Below are positions 1-6,799 of a stretch of 38,164 bases of DNA, in pieces. How positions within the stretch are numbered: the stretch's first letter is position 1; each line of letters starts with the position of its first letter. The notes beneath the pieces were generated by a model that saw only the letters and a list, made by a program, of their open reading frames with translations, was not told the origin of the DNA and did no database searches. The stretch spans positions 1-38,164 of the forward strand of contig MVZM01000017.1 of NCBI GenBank assembly GCA_002068415.1. The letters are read 5' to 3'. The stretch is from Tenericutes bacterium ADurb.BinA124 (GTDB lineage: Bacteria > Bacillota_I > Bacilli_A > ML615J-28 > CAG-698). The position numbers were made by a program, and so were the translations under genes.

Positions 1-11
1 CATCTATATAT

Positions 12-40
12 AATATACACTAAATTACTATAAATGTCAA
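12..40 (-). promoter_or_regulatory. Sigma-A-type promoter pointing off the left edge
   Basis: On the minus strand TTGACA (35-40) is followed by exactly 17 nt and TATATT (12-17). Transcription would start near position 5 and run leftward out of the window. This implies a minus-strand gene just beyond the left edge. It fits the minus-strand terminator and gene tail just to the right, which would end the preceding minus-strand unit. Confidence 0.6.
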
Positions 41-86
41 GGCAAATTTTTAAATATTTTTTTATTGAAAATCCTATTGAAAATAA

Positions 87-119
87 CAAAAAAAGCCTTA
101 TTTTGGGCTCAATAAGGCT
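87..119 (-). terminator. Rho-independent terminator of a minus-strand gene
   Basis: AGCCTTATT (94-102) and AATAAGGCT (111-119) form a perfect 9-bp stem with an 8-nt loop. Read on the minus strand the stem is followed by a run of seven T (plus-strand A at 88-94). There is no T-run on the plus side, so it serves a leftward transcript. It lies about 26 nt past the stop of the putative rpsD remnant. Confidence 0.75.
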
Positions 120-144
120 AATATTCGTAATATTTGAAATAAAT

Positions 145-195
145 CTAAGTGTATAATTCTACAACGAGTTTATTGTTTGTTGGTGGCAAAGTCGG
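145..195 (-). pseudogene. rpsD: Putative 3' end of rpsD (ribosomal protein S4), truncated
   Basis: The minus strand reads PTLPPTNNKLVVELYT followed by a TAG stop. This resembles the C-terminus of bacterial S4, which typically ends in a form like P..N..LIVE(L/F)Y. An intrinsic terminator follows, as expected for a real gene end. The upstream codons do not continue S4: the frame hits a stop three codons further on, exactly where the plus strand starts to match Tex. So only about 16 codons remain. The match is short, so the identity is tentative. It could be a coincidental open stretch, but the terminator in the right orientation supports a genuine gene end. Confidence 0.45.
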
Positions 196-468
196 GATGT
201 TTTAAATATTGAAGATTTAAAGCCCGGAATGGAATTGCAAGGAACAGTGCGAAATGTTGTTGATTTTGGAGCATTTGTTGATTGCGGAGTCAAAGAAGAT
301 GGTTTGGTCCATTTATCAAGAATGAGCAAAAAATTTATTAAACATCCCCTTGATAAAGTTAGTGTTGGCGAAATAGTAAAAGTTTGGGTTGTTAGTGTTG
401 ATGTTGCTAAAAGCCGAATTGAATTAACGATGATTCAACCCAGTAACAATAATGAAACCAATAGTTAA
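190..468 (+). pseudogene. tex: C-terminal S1 domain of Tex (N-terminal part missing)
   Basis: From position 190 the frame reads SRDVLNIEDLKPGMELQGTV and continues as an S1 RNA-binding fold (RNVVDFGAFVDCGVKEDGLV, then VGEIVKVWVVSVD, then RIELTM). This is the classic end of the transcription accessory protein Tex (YdcI family, normally over 700 aa). The frame is open only back to 157, and residues before 190 (FYNEFIVCWWQ) do not look like Tex. The first ATG (229) lies inside the conserved motif and has no Shine-Dalgarno, so an independent 79-aa S1 protein is less likely than a 5'-truncated tex. A terminator follows directly, as for the natural tex end. A small stand-alone S1 protein is the alternative. 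Confidence 0.7.
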
Positions 469-486
469 AAGCTATTGGTTTTTTTT
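455..486 (+). terminator. Rho-independent terminator after the Tex fragment
   Basis: AAACCAATAG (455-464) pairs with CTATTGGTTT (472-481) around a 7-nt loop and is followed by T to 486. The left arm ends just before the stop codon of the Tex fragment, so the stop sits in the loop. Confidence 0.85.
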
Positions 487-503
487 AAAAAAAGTGATAT
501 AAT
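476..503 (+). promoter_or_regulatory. Extended -10 promoter for the nucleotidyltransferase gene
   Basis: TGATATAAT (495-503) is a perfect extended -10 (TGnTATAAT). A weak -35, TTGGTT (476-481), lies 16 nt upstream inside the terminator stem. The start point would be near 510, so the ATG at 512 would be almost leaderless. This supports the ATG at 524 as the true start. Confidence 0.55.
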
Positions 504-523
504 TTTCTAAAATGAGGTTGAAC

Positions 524-1291
524 ATGAAGCAATATAAAGCGGTAGAAATCATTTCCCAAGCCATTATTAACGATGGGAAGGCGATGGCAATCTTCTTAAA
601 AGGCTCACTGGCCCGCCAAACTGAAGATCAATATTCCGATGTTGATTTTTATGTGGTTGTTGCTGATGAAAACTATGAACAATTTCTTAAAAAACGATTA
701 GATTATTTAAACAAATACGGTCATATTTTATATTTTACGGAAACTTATTTTGTGGCCCCGCAAATTGTTTGCGTTTTTGAAGATGGTTTGCATTTTGATT
801 TTTATGTAACTAAAATGGACAACATCAATTATTATGACAATATTGCCATTATCTATGACCCCCATCATCTCCTTGATGATTATCAAAAAAAGCCTTTAAG
901 TTTAAACAGTCAAGAAACGGCCAATATTGTCCACTCTTTTTGCTTTGCTGCCGTTGAATTTAATGCCGCCTATCAACGTCAAGATTTATTATTTGCCTTT
1001 CGTTTGGCCAATCACATGTTTGCTGATTTAGCTTGTTATTTAAGAACCGTTATTGAACCTGATTTTGCTAGAATTGGGTTAAAGGGGTTTTACCAAAATT
1101 TGTCCGAACCTTATCGAAGTAAGTATCTTGAAATCGCAAAATATCTTAGTTTGGAAAACTGTCTTTTATCAGTCAAAATGATGCTTGGTTATTTTGACCA
1201 ATTAATTATCAATGTACCAATTAGGGTTGCTGAATTTTTAAATTTCGAATTCTTTCAGTTTGCTAAAAATTTGCTTATGGGGATGGAATAA
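524..1291 (+). CDS. Nucleotidyltransferase-fold protein (GS...DxD)
   Basis: 255 aa from the ATG at 524, chosen because GAGG at 514-517 is well spaced for it, while the ATG at 512 overlaps that site and the predicted transcript start. Near the N-terminus, FLKGSLARQTEDQYSDVDFY carries the pol-beta nucleotidyltransferase signature: G27-S28, then D39xD41 as metal ligands. Such proteins transfer a nucleotide to a small molecule or protein; aminoglycoside adenylyltransferases and antitoxin-type MNTs are relatives. The remainder is alpha-helical and has no domain I recognise. The substrate cannot be inferred. It is only 3 nt upstream of the lipid kinase, so both are probably cotranscribed from the promoter at 476-503. 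Confidence 0.75.
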   Translation: MKQYKAVEIISQAIINDGKAMAIFLKGSLARQTEDQYSDVDFYVVVADENYEQFLKKRLDYLNKYGHILYFTETYFVAPQIVCVFEDGLHFDFYVTKMDNINYYDNIAIIYDPHHLLDDYQKKPLSLNSQETANIVHSFCFAAVEFNAAYQRQDLLFAFRLANHMFADLACYLRTVIEPDFARIGLKGFYQNLSEPYRSKYLEIAKYLSLENCLLSVKMMLGYFDQLIINVPIRVAEFLNFEFFQFAKNLLMGME

Positions 1292-1294
1292 AAT

Positions 1295-2218
1295 ATGAAA
1301 TACTTATTTGTCATTAATCCCGCTGCTGGGAAAAAAGATCGCAGTCGGTCAATCATTGAACAAATCCGTGCTTTAGGTAATTTAGAAAATACCGAAATTT
1401 ACTTAACAAAAGGAATTAATGATGGTCGCGATTTTGTTCATCAATATTGCCTTAACCATGGTGATGCTCCTCTTCGGATATTCAGCTGTGGTGGGGATGG
1501 CACTTTAAATGAAGTTGTCAACGGTGCTTTTGGCTTCAATAATGTGGAAATTGCTTGCTATCCATCGGGTTCCGGGAATGATTTTGTAAAATACTTTGGT
1601 GAAATTACCGATTTTCTCGATTTTACCCAACAAATAAATGGCAAATCAATGGCTGTCGATTTAATCCGTTTTAATAATCGTTATGCGATTAACATCTTTA
1701 ATCTCGGCTTTGATGCCGATGTTGTGGTGAGAATGCAAAAATATAAACGCTGGCCCCTAATGTCGGGGAAAAGCTCCTATATTATGGGCGTATTGGTATC
1801 CTTTTTAAATAAAATGGGTTATCAATTTACTTTGACGGTTGATGATCTCTTTTTGTATGAAGGAAAAGCTTTACTTTGTGCGGTCGCTAATTCCATATGT
1901 TATGGTGGTGGTTTCTATTGTGCGCCTCATGCGAAAATTGATGATGGCATTATTGATGTCATTTTAGTTAAGAAGATTTCCCGATTCGCCTTTATTAGGA
2001 TGATTAGTACTTATAAAGCAGGACGACACCTTGAAACCCCGAAGGTTGCGGAAAACATCGTCTATGGCCAAGGCAAGAAAGTAGTTATTAAGTGTTCACA
2101 ACCACTTAATTTTTCCATCGATGGTGAAATGGGAAAGGCGGATACTTTATCATTAGAAGTCGTTCCTAAAGCGATAAAATTCATTGTTCCCGCTCAGCTT
2201 AATGATAAGTTCCATTGA
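1295..2218 (+). CDS. Diacylglycerol/lipid kinase family protein (DagK/YegS type)
   Basis: 307 aa, the usual length. The catalytic DAGK domain shows INPAAGKK at residues 7-14, the nucleotide-binding GGDGTLNEVVNG at 66-77 and PSGSGNDF at 90-97, with the conserved late SIDGE segment near residue 275. The family phosphorylates diacylglycerol or related lipids at the membrane face, recycling lipid during phospholipid and lipoteichoic acid turnover. It follows the nucleotidyltransferase after 3 nt and precedes acpP, consistent with a lipid-metabolism setting. Whether the substrate is diacylglycerol or another lipid is not visible from the sequence. Confidence 0.9.
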   Translation: MKYLFVINPAAGKKDRSRSIIEQIRALGNLENTEIYLTKGINDGRDFVHQYCLNHGDAPLRIFSCGGDGTLNEVVNGAFGFNNVEIACYPSGSGNDFVKYFGEITDFLDFTQQINGKSMAVDLIRFNNRYAINIFNLGFDADVVVRMQKYKRWPLMSGKSSYIMGVLVSFLNKMGYQFTLTVDDLFLYEGKALLCAVANSICYGGGFYCAPHAKIDDGIIDVILVKKISRFAFIRMISTYKAGRHLETPKVAENIVYGQGKKVVIKCSQPLNFSIDGEMGKADTLSLEVVPKAIKFIVPAQLNDKFH

Positions 2219-2224
2219 TATTGG

Positions 2225-2253
2225 TTGACATTTTTCGTTTTTTTAAATATAAT
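2225..2253 (+). promoter_or_regulatory. Perfect consensus sigma-A promoter for acpP
   Basis: TTGACA (2225-2230), a 17-nt spacer and TATAAT (2248-2253): a full match to the sigma-70/sigma-A consensus with optimal spacing. It starts 7 nt after the stop of the lipid kinase and drives acpP independently, as expected for an abundant protein. Confidence 0.9.
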
Positions 2254-2278
2254 AGTAACTAAATCGAGGAGGTTTATT

Positions 2279-2506
2279 ATGATTTTTGAAAAAGTAAGAA
2301 AATTGATTGCGAAAGAATTAAATTTAAAAGAGGAAAATATTAAATTGGAATCTAAAATTACGGAAGATTTAGGAGCTGATTCACTTGATGCCGTTGAATT
2401 AATTATGGCGATTGAAGATGAATTTAGTGTTCAAGTTAGTGATGAAGCTGCTCAAAACATTCGCACTGTTGGCGATATCGTCAATTTATTAGAAAAAAAT
2501 AAATAA
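2279..2506 (+). CDS. acpP: Acyl carrier protein
   Basis: 75 aa. The start at 2279 follows a strong GAGGAGG (2266-2272) and sits downstream of the consensus promoter. A longer frame beginning at 2225 would start inside the -35 box and is rejected. GADSLDAVELIMAIEDEF is the diagnostic ACP motif; Ser35 in DSL is where 4'-phosphopantetheine attaches. The protein is acidic and helical as the family requires. It shuttles acyl chains for fatty acid and phospholipid synthesis in the cytoplasm. It is monocistronic, with its own promoter and terminator, and no fab genes are adjacent. Confidence 0.97.
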   Translation: MIFEKVRKLIAKELNLKEENIKLESKITEDLGADSLDAVELIMAIEDEFSVQVSDEAAQNIRTVGDIVNLLEKNK

Positions 2507-2511
2507 CACTT

Positions 2512-2538
2512 AGGCCTTAGATTCATTAAGGCCTTTTT
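2512..2538 (+). terminator. Rho-independent terminator of acpP
   Basis: AGGCCTTA (2512-2519) and TAAGGCCT (2527-2534) form a perfect 8-bp stem with a 7-nt loop, followed by a T-run to 2538, 5 nt past the acpP stop. Confidence 0.9.
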
Positions 2539-2605
2539 CTATGCAAAATAATTTAAGTATAAATTAATAAAATCAACTCCAAAATTAAAAATATTTATTT
2601 TTAGC

Positions 2606-2634
2606 TTGACAAAATAAATTGGTTATTATATGAT
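2606..2634 (+). promoter_or_regulatory. Sigma-A promoter for the three-gene small-protein operon
   Basis: TTGACA (2606-2611), 17-nt spacer, TATGAT (2629-2634). The start point near 2641 leaves a leader of about 10 nt that contains the AAGGGG ribosome binding site for the ATG at 2651. Confidence 0.8.
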
Positions 2635-2650
2635 ATTATCAAGGGGTGAA

Positions 2651-2983
2651 ATGGTGAAGAAAAGAATTCTTAAAAAAATTGCCCAAGGGAACTTAACTCC
2701 CTATGCTGCTTACGAACTACTTTATCAAAAGAAACTTCGACGAGCGCGTTTTATAAAAATTCATATGAGTGTGAGTGAACACCCTTGGCTCAGTGCCTTC
2801 ATTAATACTTTGTTTTTTTTAGCTTTTCCTATTGCTTGGGGTGAAAAAATCTTAATGCGGATGATTAATAAAAAAGGACTTAACATTGATTATCTAACTT
2901 TCAAAAACCTACTAGATTATAGCAGCGGAACTGAAATTGATGTTCTAACTGAAGAAGCGAAAGTCCAAATATTCATTTTTTAG
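2651..2983 (+). CDS. Small protein with SHOCT-like helical motif and a hydrophobic segment
   Basis: 110 aa from the ATG at 2651, preceded by AAGGGGTGAA. An upstream in-frame start at 2630 overlaps the -10 box and is rejected. I do not recognise a named family. Residues 5-23 (KRILKKIAQGNLTPYAAYE) match the short helix-turn-helix pattern I..(I/L)..G.(I/L)(S/T)..(E/Y)A..LL also found in the next two proteins. A hydrophobic stretch (INTLFFLAFPIAW, about residues 52-64) could be a single membrane-associated helix. It is the first gene of a three-gene operon, 8 nt before the DUF2089 gene. A role in envelope stress sensing is possible by analogy with YvlB/LiaX-type SHOCT proteins, but this is inference. 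Confidence 0.7.
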   Translation: MVKKRILKKIAQGNLTPYAAYELLYQKKLRRARFIKIHMSVSEHPWLSAFINTLFFLAFPIAWGEKILMRMINKKGLNIDYLTFKNLLDYSSGTEIDVLTEEAKVQIFIF

Positions 2984-2991
2984 GAGGAGTT

Positions 2992-3372
2992 ATGAAAAAA
3001 GAAGTTATTGCGAAATGCCCCATTTGTGGTGAAGAATTAACAATTACCCGTTTGCATTGCCATAATTGCGGAGTTGAAATTAATGGCGAGTTTGCTTTAA
3101 ACAAATTATGCCGTTTATCGAAAGAACAATTAACCTTTGTTCTATTGTTTTTAAAGAATCAAGGTAATATCAAAGCTATTGAAAAAGACATGAACATATC
3201 ATATCCAACCGTGAAAAAGTTATTGAATGATGTTTTATCAAACTTGGGCTTTGATGTTAGCGACGAGGCAACTAGTAAGACCGCTTTACAAAGACAAGAA
3301 ATTCTCGACAAACTTGCGAAAAAGGAAATTTCTTTTGACGAAGCTAATCAACAACTGAAAAATTTGAAGTAA
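2992..3372 (+). CDS. DUF2089-family zinc-ribbon/HTH protein
   Basis: 126 aa with a strong AGGAGG at 2983-2988. The N-terminus is a zinc ribbon: C9-x2-C12 and C23-x2-C26. The middle part (residues about 45-80) contains the helix-turn-helix-like MNISYPTVKKLLNDVLSNLG, in which a DNA-binding helix is plausible. The C-terminus, RQEILDKLAKKEISFDEANQ, repeats the SHOCT-like motif of the flanking proteins. The layout (zinc ribbon, HTH, C-terminal short motif) is that of DUF2089, a family of putative transcription regulators. It is probably the regulator of this operon, binding the neighbours through the shared motif; that is inference from architecture. Confidence 0.8.
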   Translation: MKKEVIAKCPICGEELTITRLHCHNCGVEINGEFALNKLCRLSKEQLTFVLLFLKNQGNIKAIEKDMNISYPTVKKLLNDVLSNLGFDVSDEATSKTALQRQEILDKLAKKEISFDEANQQLKNLK

Positions 3373-3419
3373 GAACGATGAAAAGATAGTTAAAACTAAG
3401 TAAAAAAAGGAGAAAAAAT

Positions 3420-3839
3420 ATGAATGAAGAAAGAATGAAAATATTAGAAATGTTAGCCGAAGGGCTTATATCCGCAGCGGAAGCTAATGAATTGTTATCG
3501 ACCTTGGATAAAACGAAAGTGGAAATTAATGGTAAAGAAGTCAAAGAAGTTCAAGTTCTTAAAAAAAGCTCTTCCAAATTTCTTTATGTAAAAGCACTAT
3601 CGTCAGAGGGGGACAGAGTCAACCTTAAACTGCCGCTTGCTTTAGTTAAAGCTACTTTGAAATCAGGAAATGGTGAGAATTTTTTGGGTAAAATGAAAAT
3701 TAATGGTATGGATAATGAATTTGTTAAAGATGCCATTGACTATGAATTGATTATGCAATATATCGAAAATGATATGGATGGGAATATCGTTGATGTTGAA
3801 TCTGCTGCCGGTGATTCCGTCAATATTTATATTGAGTAA
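3420..3839 (+). CDS. SHOCT-like N-terminal domain protein (YvlB/LiaX-N-like)
   Basis: 139 aa; GGAG about 9 nt before the ATG. Residues 4-30 (ERMKILEMLAEGLISAAEAN, then ELLSTLD) are the SHOCT-like helical hairpin seen at the start of YvlB- and LiaX-type proteins. The rest (about 40-139) alternates short beta strands, including LKLPLALVKATLKSG and DSVNIYIE, much like the beginning of the domain that follows this motif in YvlB relatives, but there is no long adhesin-like C-terminus. No signal peptide or membrane segment is seen, so it is probably cytoplasmic. It ends the operon and is followed by a hairpin terminator. Confidence 0.75.
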   Translation: MNEERMKILEMLAEGLISAAEANELLSTLDKTKVEINGKEVKEVQVLKKSSSKFLYVKALSSEGDRVNLKLPLALVKATLKSGNGENFLGKMKINGMDNEFVKDAIDYELIMQYIENDMDGNIVDVESAAGDSVNIYIE

Positions 3840-3840
3840 T

Positions 3841-3890
3841 AACAAAATGGTAGGAAACATGAGGATGTTTGCTATCATTTTGTTATTTTA
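3841..3890 (+). terminator. Long imperfect hairpin terminator
   Basis: Two 20-nt arms, 3841-3860 (AACAAAATGGTAGGAAACAT) and 3865-3884, pair around a GAGG loop with a few mismatches; the outer nine and inner five pairs are perfect. TATTTTA follows. The T-run is weak, so it may act as a leaky terminator. Confidence 0.6.
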
Positions 3891-3891
3891 C

Positions 3892-3920
3892 TTGTTTAAG
3901 CTTGGAAAATAGAGTAAAAT
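3892..3920 (+). promoter_or_regulatory. Possible promoter for the cation transporter operon
   Basis: TTGTTT (3892-3897), 17-nt spacer, TAAAAT (3915-3920). Half the -35 bases and five of six -10 bases match the consensus. It lies between the hairpin and the AGAGGT ribosome site at 3931. Confidence 0.45.
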
Positions 3921-3942
3921 AAGTATCAATAGAGGTAGAAGC

Positions 3943-5112
3943 ATGTCACAATTTCTTGCTAAGATTTTTATTAAAGAATATCAAAATGTTCATAAAGCTA
4001 AAGTTCGCGCTGCTTATGGGAAAATGGCGGGAATTGTTGGCATCATTTCGAATTTTATTTTAAGTGCTTTTAAAATGATATTGGGGATTGTGTTAGGAAG
4101 TATCTCTATTTTAGCCGATGGAATTAATAATTTAGCCGATGCGGGATCTTCGTTAGTTACGCTCATCGGTTTTAAATTGTCTTCCATACCGGCAGATAAA
4201 GACCATCCCTTTGGTCATCAAAGGATTGAATACATTACTGGTTTAATTATTTCTTTTACTATTTTGGGAATTGGTTTTATTCTACTTTACAATTCCATTT
4301 TAAAAATCATTAATCCTGTACCTGTTAATATTACTTGGATTTCCATTGGAATTTTGGTGGTCGCCATTTTTGTAAAAGCTTGGCAGGGTTGGTTTTATCG
4401 TAGTAATGGTAAATTAATCAAATCAAAAGCTTTAGAAGCGACATCTTTGGATAGTTTTAATGATGTTTTAGTAACGACTGGAGTCTTGATTTCCGCATTA
4501 ATTTTAAAAATTTGGAAATTAAATATTGATGGTTATGTCGGTGTGCTAATTTCCATATTCATTATCTACAGTGGCATTAAACTGATAAAAGATACGATTT
4601 CCCCATTAATCGGAGAAGCACCTTCAAAGGAATTTGTCAAGAAAGTTAGTGATAAAATCCTTAGTTATCCCGGAGTTTTAGGAATGCATGATTTAATTAT
4701 CCATAATTATGGTCCCGCTAAAACTTTTATCACTGTTCATGTGGAAGTCGATAGTATGGTTGATATTTCTGTCAGTCATGACATCATCGACAATATTGAA
4801 CAAGATTTTTTGCGGGATATGGATGTTAACCTTGTCATTCATATGGATCCTTTGGATACCCAAAATCCTTATGTTGCCCAATTAAAAGAGCAAGTCACTA
4901 GGATTATTGAAAAATTGGATCCGCAATTACAATTCCATGATTTTCGTATTGTTAATGGACCAACGCATACCAATGTCATCTTCGATTTGGTTGTGCCTTT
5001 AAAATATAGTCTAACGACTACCGAAATCAAAGAATATTTGCTTAGTGAAATTAAAAAAATAGATCCTAAATTAAATTTAGTCGTCACCTTTGACCGTGAA
5101 GCAATTTCTTAA
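3943..5112 (+). CDS. Cation diffusion facilitator, Mn-type ligand pattern
   Basis: 389 aa: six membrane helices in the first 220 residues and a ferredoxin-like cytoplasmic domain after that, the CDF plan. DHPFGH (87-92) follows TM2 as usual. By alignment with YiiP, whose site A is D45xxxD49 and HxxxD, the matching residues here are N62xxxD66 and D170xxxD174. Replacement of the TM5 His by Asp (LDSFNDV) and Asn in TM2 is the arrangement described for manganese exporters such as MntE, rather than zinc exporters. The C-terminal region extends about 160 residues. It exports divalent metal by proton antiport across the membrane. It begins a run of tightly spaced genes with the phosphoglucomutase 9 nt downstream. 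Confidence 0.92.
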   Translation: MSQFLAKIFIKEYQNVHKAKVRAAYGKMAGIVGIISNFILSAFKMILGIVLGSISILADGINNLADAGSSLVTLIGFKLSSIPADKDHPFGHQRIEYITGLIISFTILGIGFILLYNSILKIINPVPVNITWISIGILVVAIFVKAWQGWFYRSNGKLIKSKALEATSLDSFNDVLVTTGVLISALILKIWKLNIDGYVGVLISIFIIYSGIKLIKDTISPLIGEAPSKEFVKKVSDKILSYPGVLGMHDLIIHNYGPAKTFITVHVEVDSMVDISVSHDIIDNIEQDFLRDMDVNLVIHMDPLDTQNPYVAQLKEQVTRIIEKLDPQLQFHDFRIVNGPTHTNVIFDLVVPLKYSLTTTEIKEYLLSEIKKIDPKLNLVVTFDREAIS

Positions 5113-5121
5113 GGAGGAAAA

Positions 5122-6798
5122 ATGGAACAATATCAAAAATGGCTTAATTTTCTTAGCGAAGAAGATGAGTTGAAAAAAGAATTATTATTATTAACTAAAG
5201 AAGAATTGGCAGATGCTTTTTATACTGATTTATCGTTTGGTACAGGCGGAATTCGAGGTCTTATGGGGCCGGGGACCAATCGCATGAATGTTTATACCCT
5301 TAGAAAAGTCAATTTTGGCTATGGTCAATTTATTCTTAAGCATCATCAACATCCGGCTGTTGTGATTGCCTATGATACCCGTCAAAACAGCTTGCTTTTT
5401 GCAAAAGAATCCGCTTTAGTCTTAGCGACAATGGGGATTAAATGCTACCTTTTTAAGGAAGTAGCCCCAACCCCGCTTTTGTCCTTTGCTGTTCGATACC
5501 TAAAAACGCAAGGTGGAATCGTGATTACCGCCAGCCACAATCCGCCTAAATATAACGGTTACAAAGTTTATGATGAACATGGTTGCCAGTTAGTTCCTAA
5601 TTTGGCCGATGAAGTAATTGCTTTAATTCAAAAGGCTCCTGACTTATTTGCCATTCCGACTTTAGCATTTGATGAATTAAAGGAGCAAGGCTTAATTAAT
5701 TGGGTTAATGATGATGTTAGTGAAGCTTATTTAAACAAAGTAAAAGGTATTAGTGTTCACCCTCATTTGCGAACAAGTGATTTTAAAATCGTCTTTACAC
5801 CTTTACATGGGACTTCCGCAAAACTGGGTTCAAGATTACTTCGTGATTTAGGATATCAAACGATTTTAGTTGAAGAACAAATGGTTCCTGATGGACAATT
5901 TTCAACTGTAAAATCACCCAATCCTGAAAACCTTGAAGCATTTAGTTATGCCATCAAATATGCTAAACAATTTCATGCTGATATTTGCGTAGCTACTGAT
6001 CCCGATGCTGACCGAGTTGGCTTGGTTGTGCGGGATCAAGATGAATATCGATTATTAACTGGTAATCAAACCGGTGCGCTTTTATTATACTATTTAGTCA
6101 ATGAACGCTCCATTACAAAACCAAGCGTGGTATTTAATACAATCGTGACATCGGAAATAGGTACTAAAATTGCGAAAAGTAAGGGTTTAGAGGTCATTAC
6201 GACCTTAACCGGATTTAAATTTATTGGTGAACAAGCCTTATTATTGGAAAAGACGAATAAAACTTTTTTCTTTGGCTATGAAGAATCCTACGGTTATGTG
6301 GTCGAGGATTTTGTCCGTGATAAAGATGCTTTGCAAGGTTTACTGCTTTGCAGTGAAGTAGCTAATTTTTATCACCAACAAGGCAAATCATTATTTGCCG
6401 TCCTTGAAGAAATATATCAACAATTTGGCTATTTTATTGATGAACAAACTAGTTTCCAATTAGATGGTGCCAAAGGACAAGAACAAATTGGTAAAATCTT
6501 AACTGCTTTTCGCCAACAAACCATTTCGAAAATTGGCACATTGCAAGTTATAATTAAAGAAGATTACTTATTAGGGAAGCGATGGAAGGATGGAAAGGTT
6601 GAAGAAATCACTTTGCCGTCTTCCAATGTCTTAAAATACATTCTTAATGACGAAAGTTGGTTTGTCCTAAGACCTAGTGGAACCGAACCGAAAATGAAAG
6701 TGTATTATTCGGTTAACGATAATAGTCATGCTGCTGCGGAAAGAAAATTAGCGATGATTAAGCAAACGGTGTTGGATTTAATCAAGAAAGTAGGGTAA
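5122..6798 (+). CDS. pgcA: Phosphoglucomutase/phosphomannomutase (alpha-PGM family)
   Basis: 558 aa with a strong AAGGAGG before the ATG. All alpha-D-phosphohexomutase landmarks are present: GTGGIRGLMGPGTNRMN near the N-terminus, the active-site TASHNPPKYNGYK with phosphoserine S138, the metal loop DPDADR (D293, D295, D297), sugar-binding GYEESYGY, and C-terminal phosphate-binding RPSGTEPKMK. It interconverts glucose-6-phosphate and glucose-1-phosphate in the cytoplasm, feeding UDP-glucose for glycolipids and, here, the glycogen operon at 16455-22060. Length and motifs fit the Bacillus PgcA type. It overlaps no gene; the M24 peptidase starts 1 nt after its stop. Confidence 0.95.
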   Translation: MEQYQKWLNFLSEEDELKKELLLLTKEELADAFYTDLSFGTGGIRGLMGPGTNRMNVYTLRKVNFGYGQFILKHHQHPAVVIAYDTRQNSLLFAKESALVLATMGIKCYLFKEVAPTPLLSFAVRYLKTQGGIVITASHNPPKYNGYKVYDEHGCQLVPNLADEVIALIQKAPDLFAIPTLAFDELKEQGLINWVNDDVSEAYLNKVKGISVHPHLRTSDFKIVFTPLHGTSAKLGSRLLRDLGYQTILVEEQMVPDGQFSTVKSPNPENLEAFSYAIKYAKQFHADICVATDPDADRVGLVVRDQDEYRLLTGNQTGALLLYYLVNERSITKPSVVFNTIVTSEIGTKIAKSKGLEVITTLTGFKFIGEQALLLEKTNKTFFFGYEESYGYVVEDFVRDKDALQGLLLCSEVANFYHQQGKSLFAVLEEIYQQFGYFIDEQTSFQLDGAKGQEQIGKILTAFRQQTISKIGTLQVIIKEDYLLGKRWKDGKVEEITLPSSNVLKYILNDESWFVLRPSGTEPKMKVYYSVNDNSHAAAERKLAMIKQTVLDLIKKVG

Positions 6799-6799
6799 T

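Noticed and set aside
229..468. Independent 79-aa S1 protein starting at the ATG 229
   Set aside because: No ribosome site, and upstream codons from 190 continue the Tex match, so a truncated tex is the better reading.
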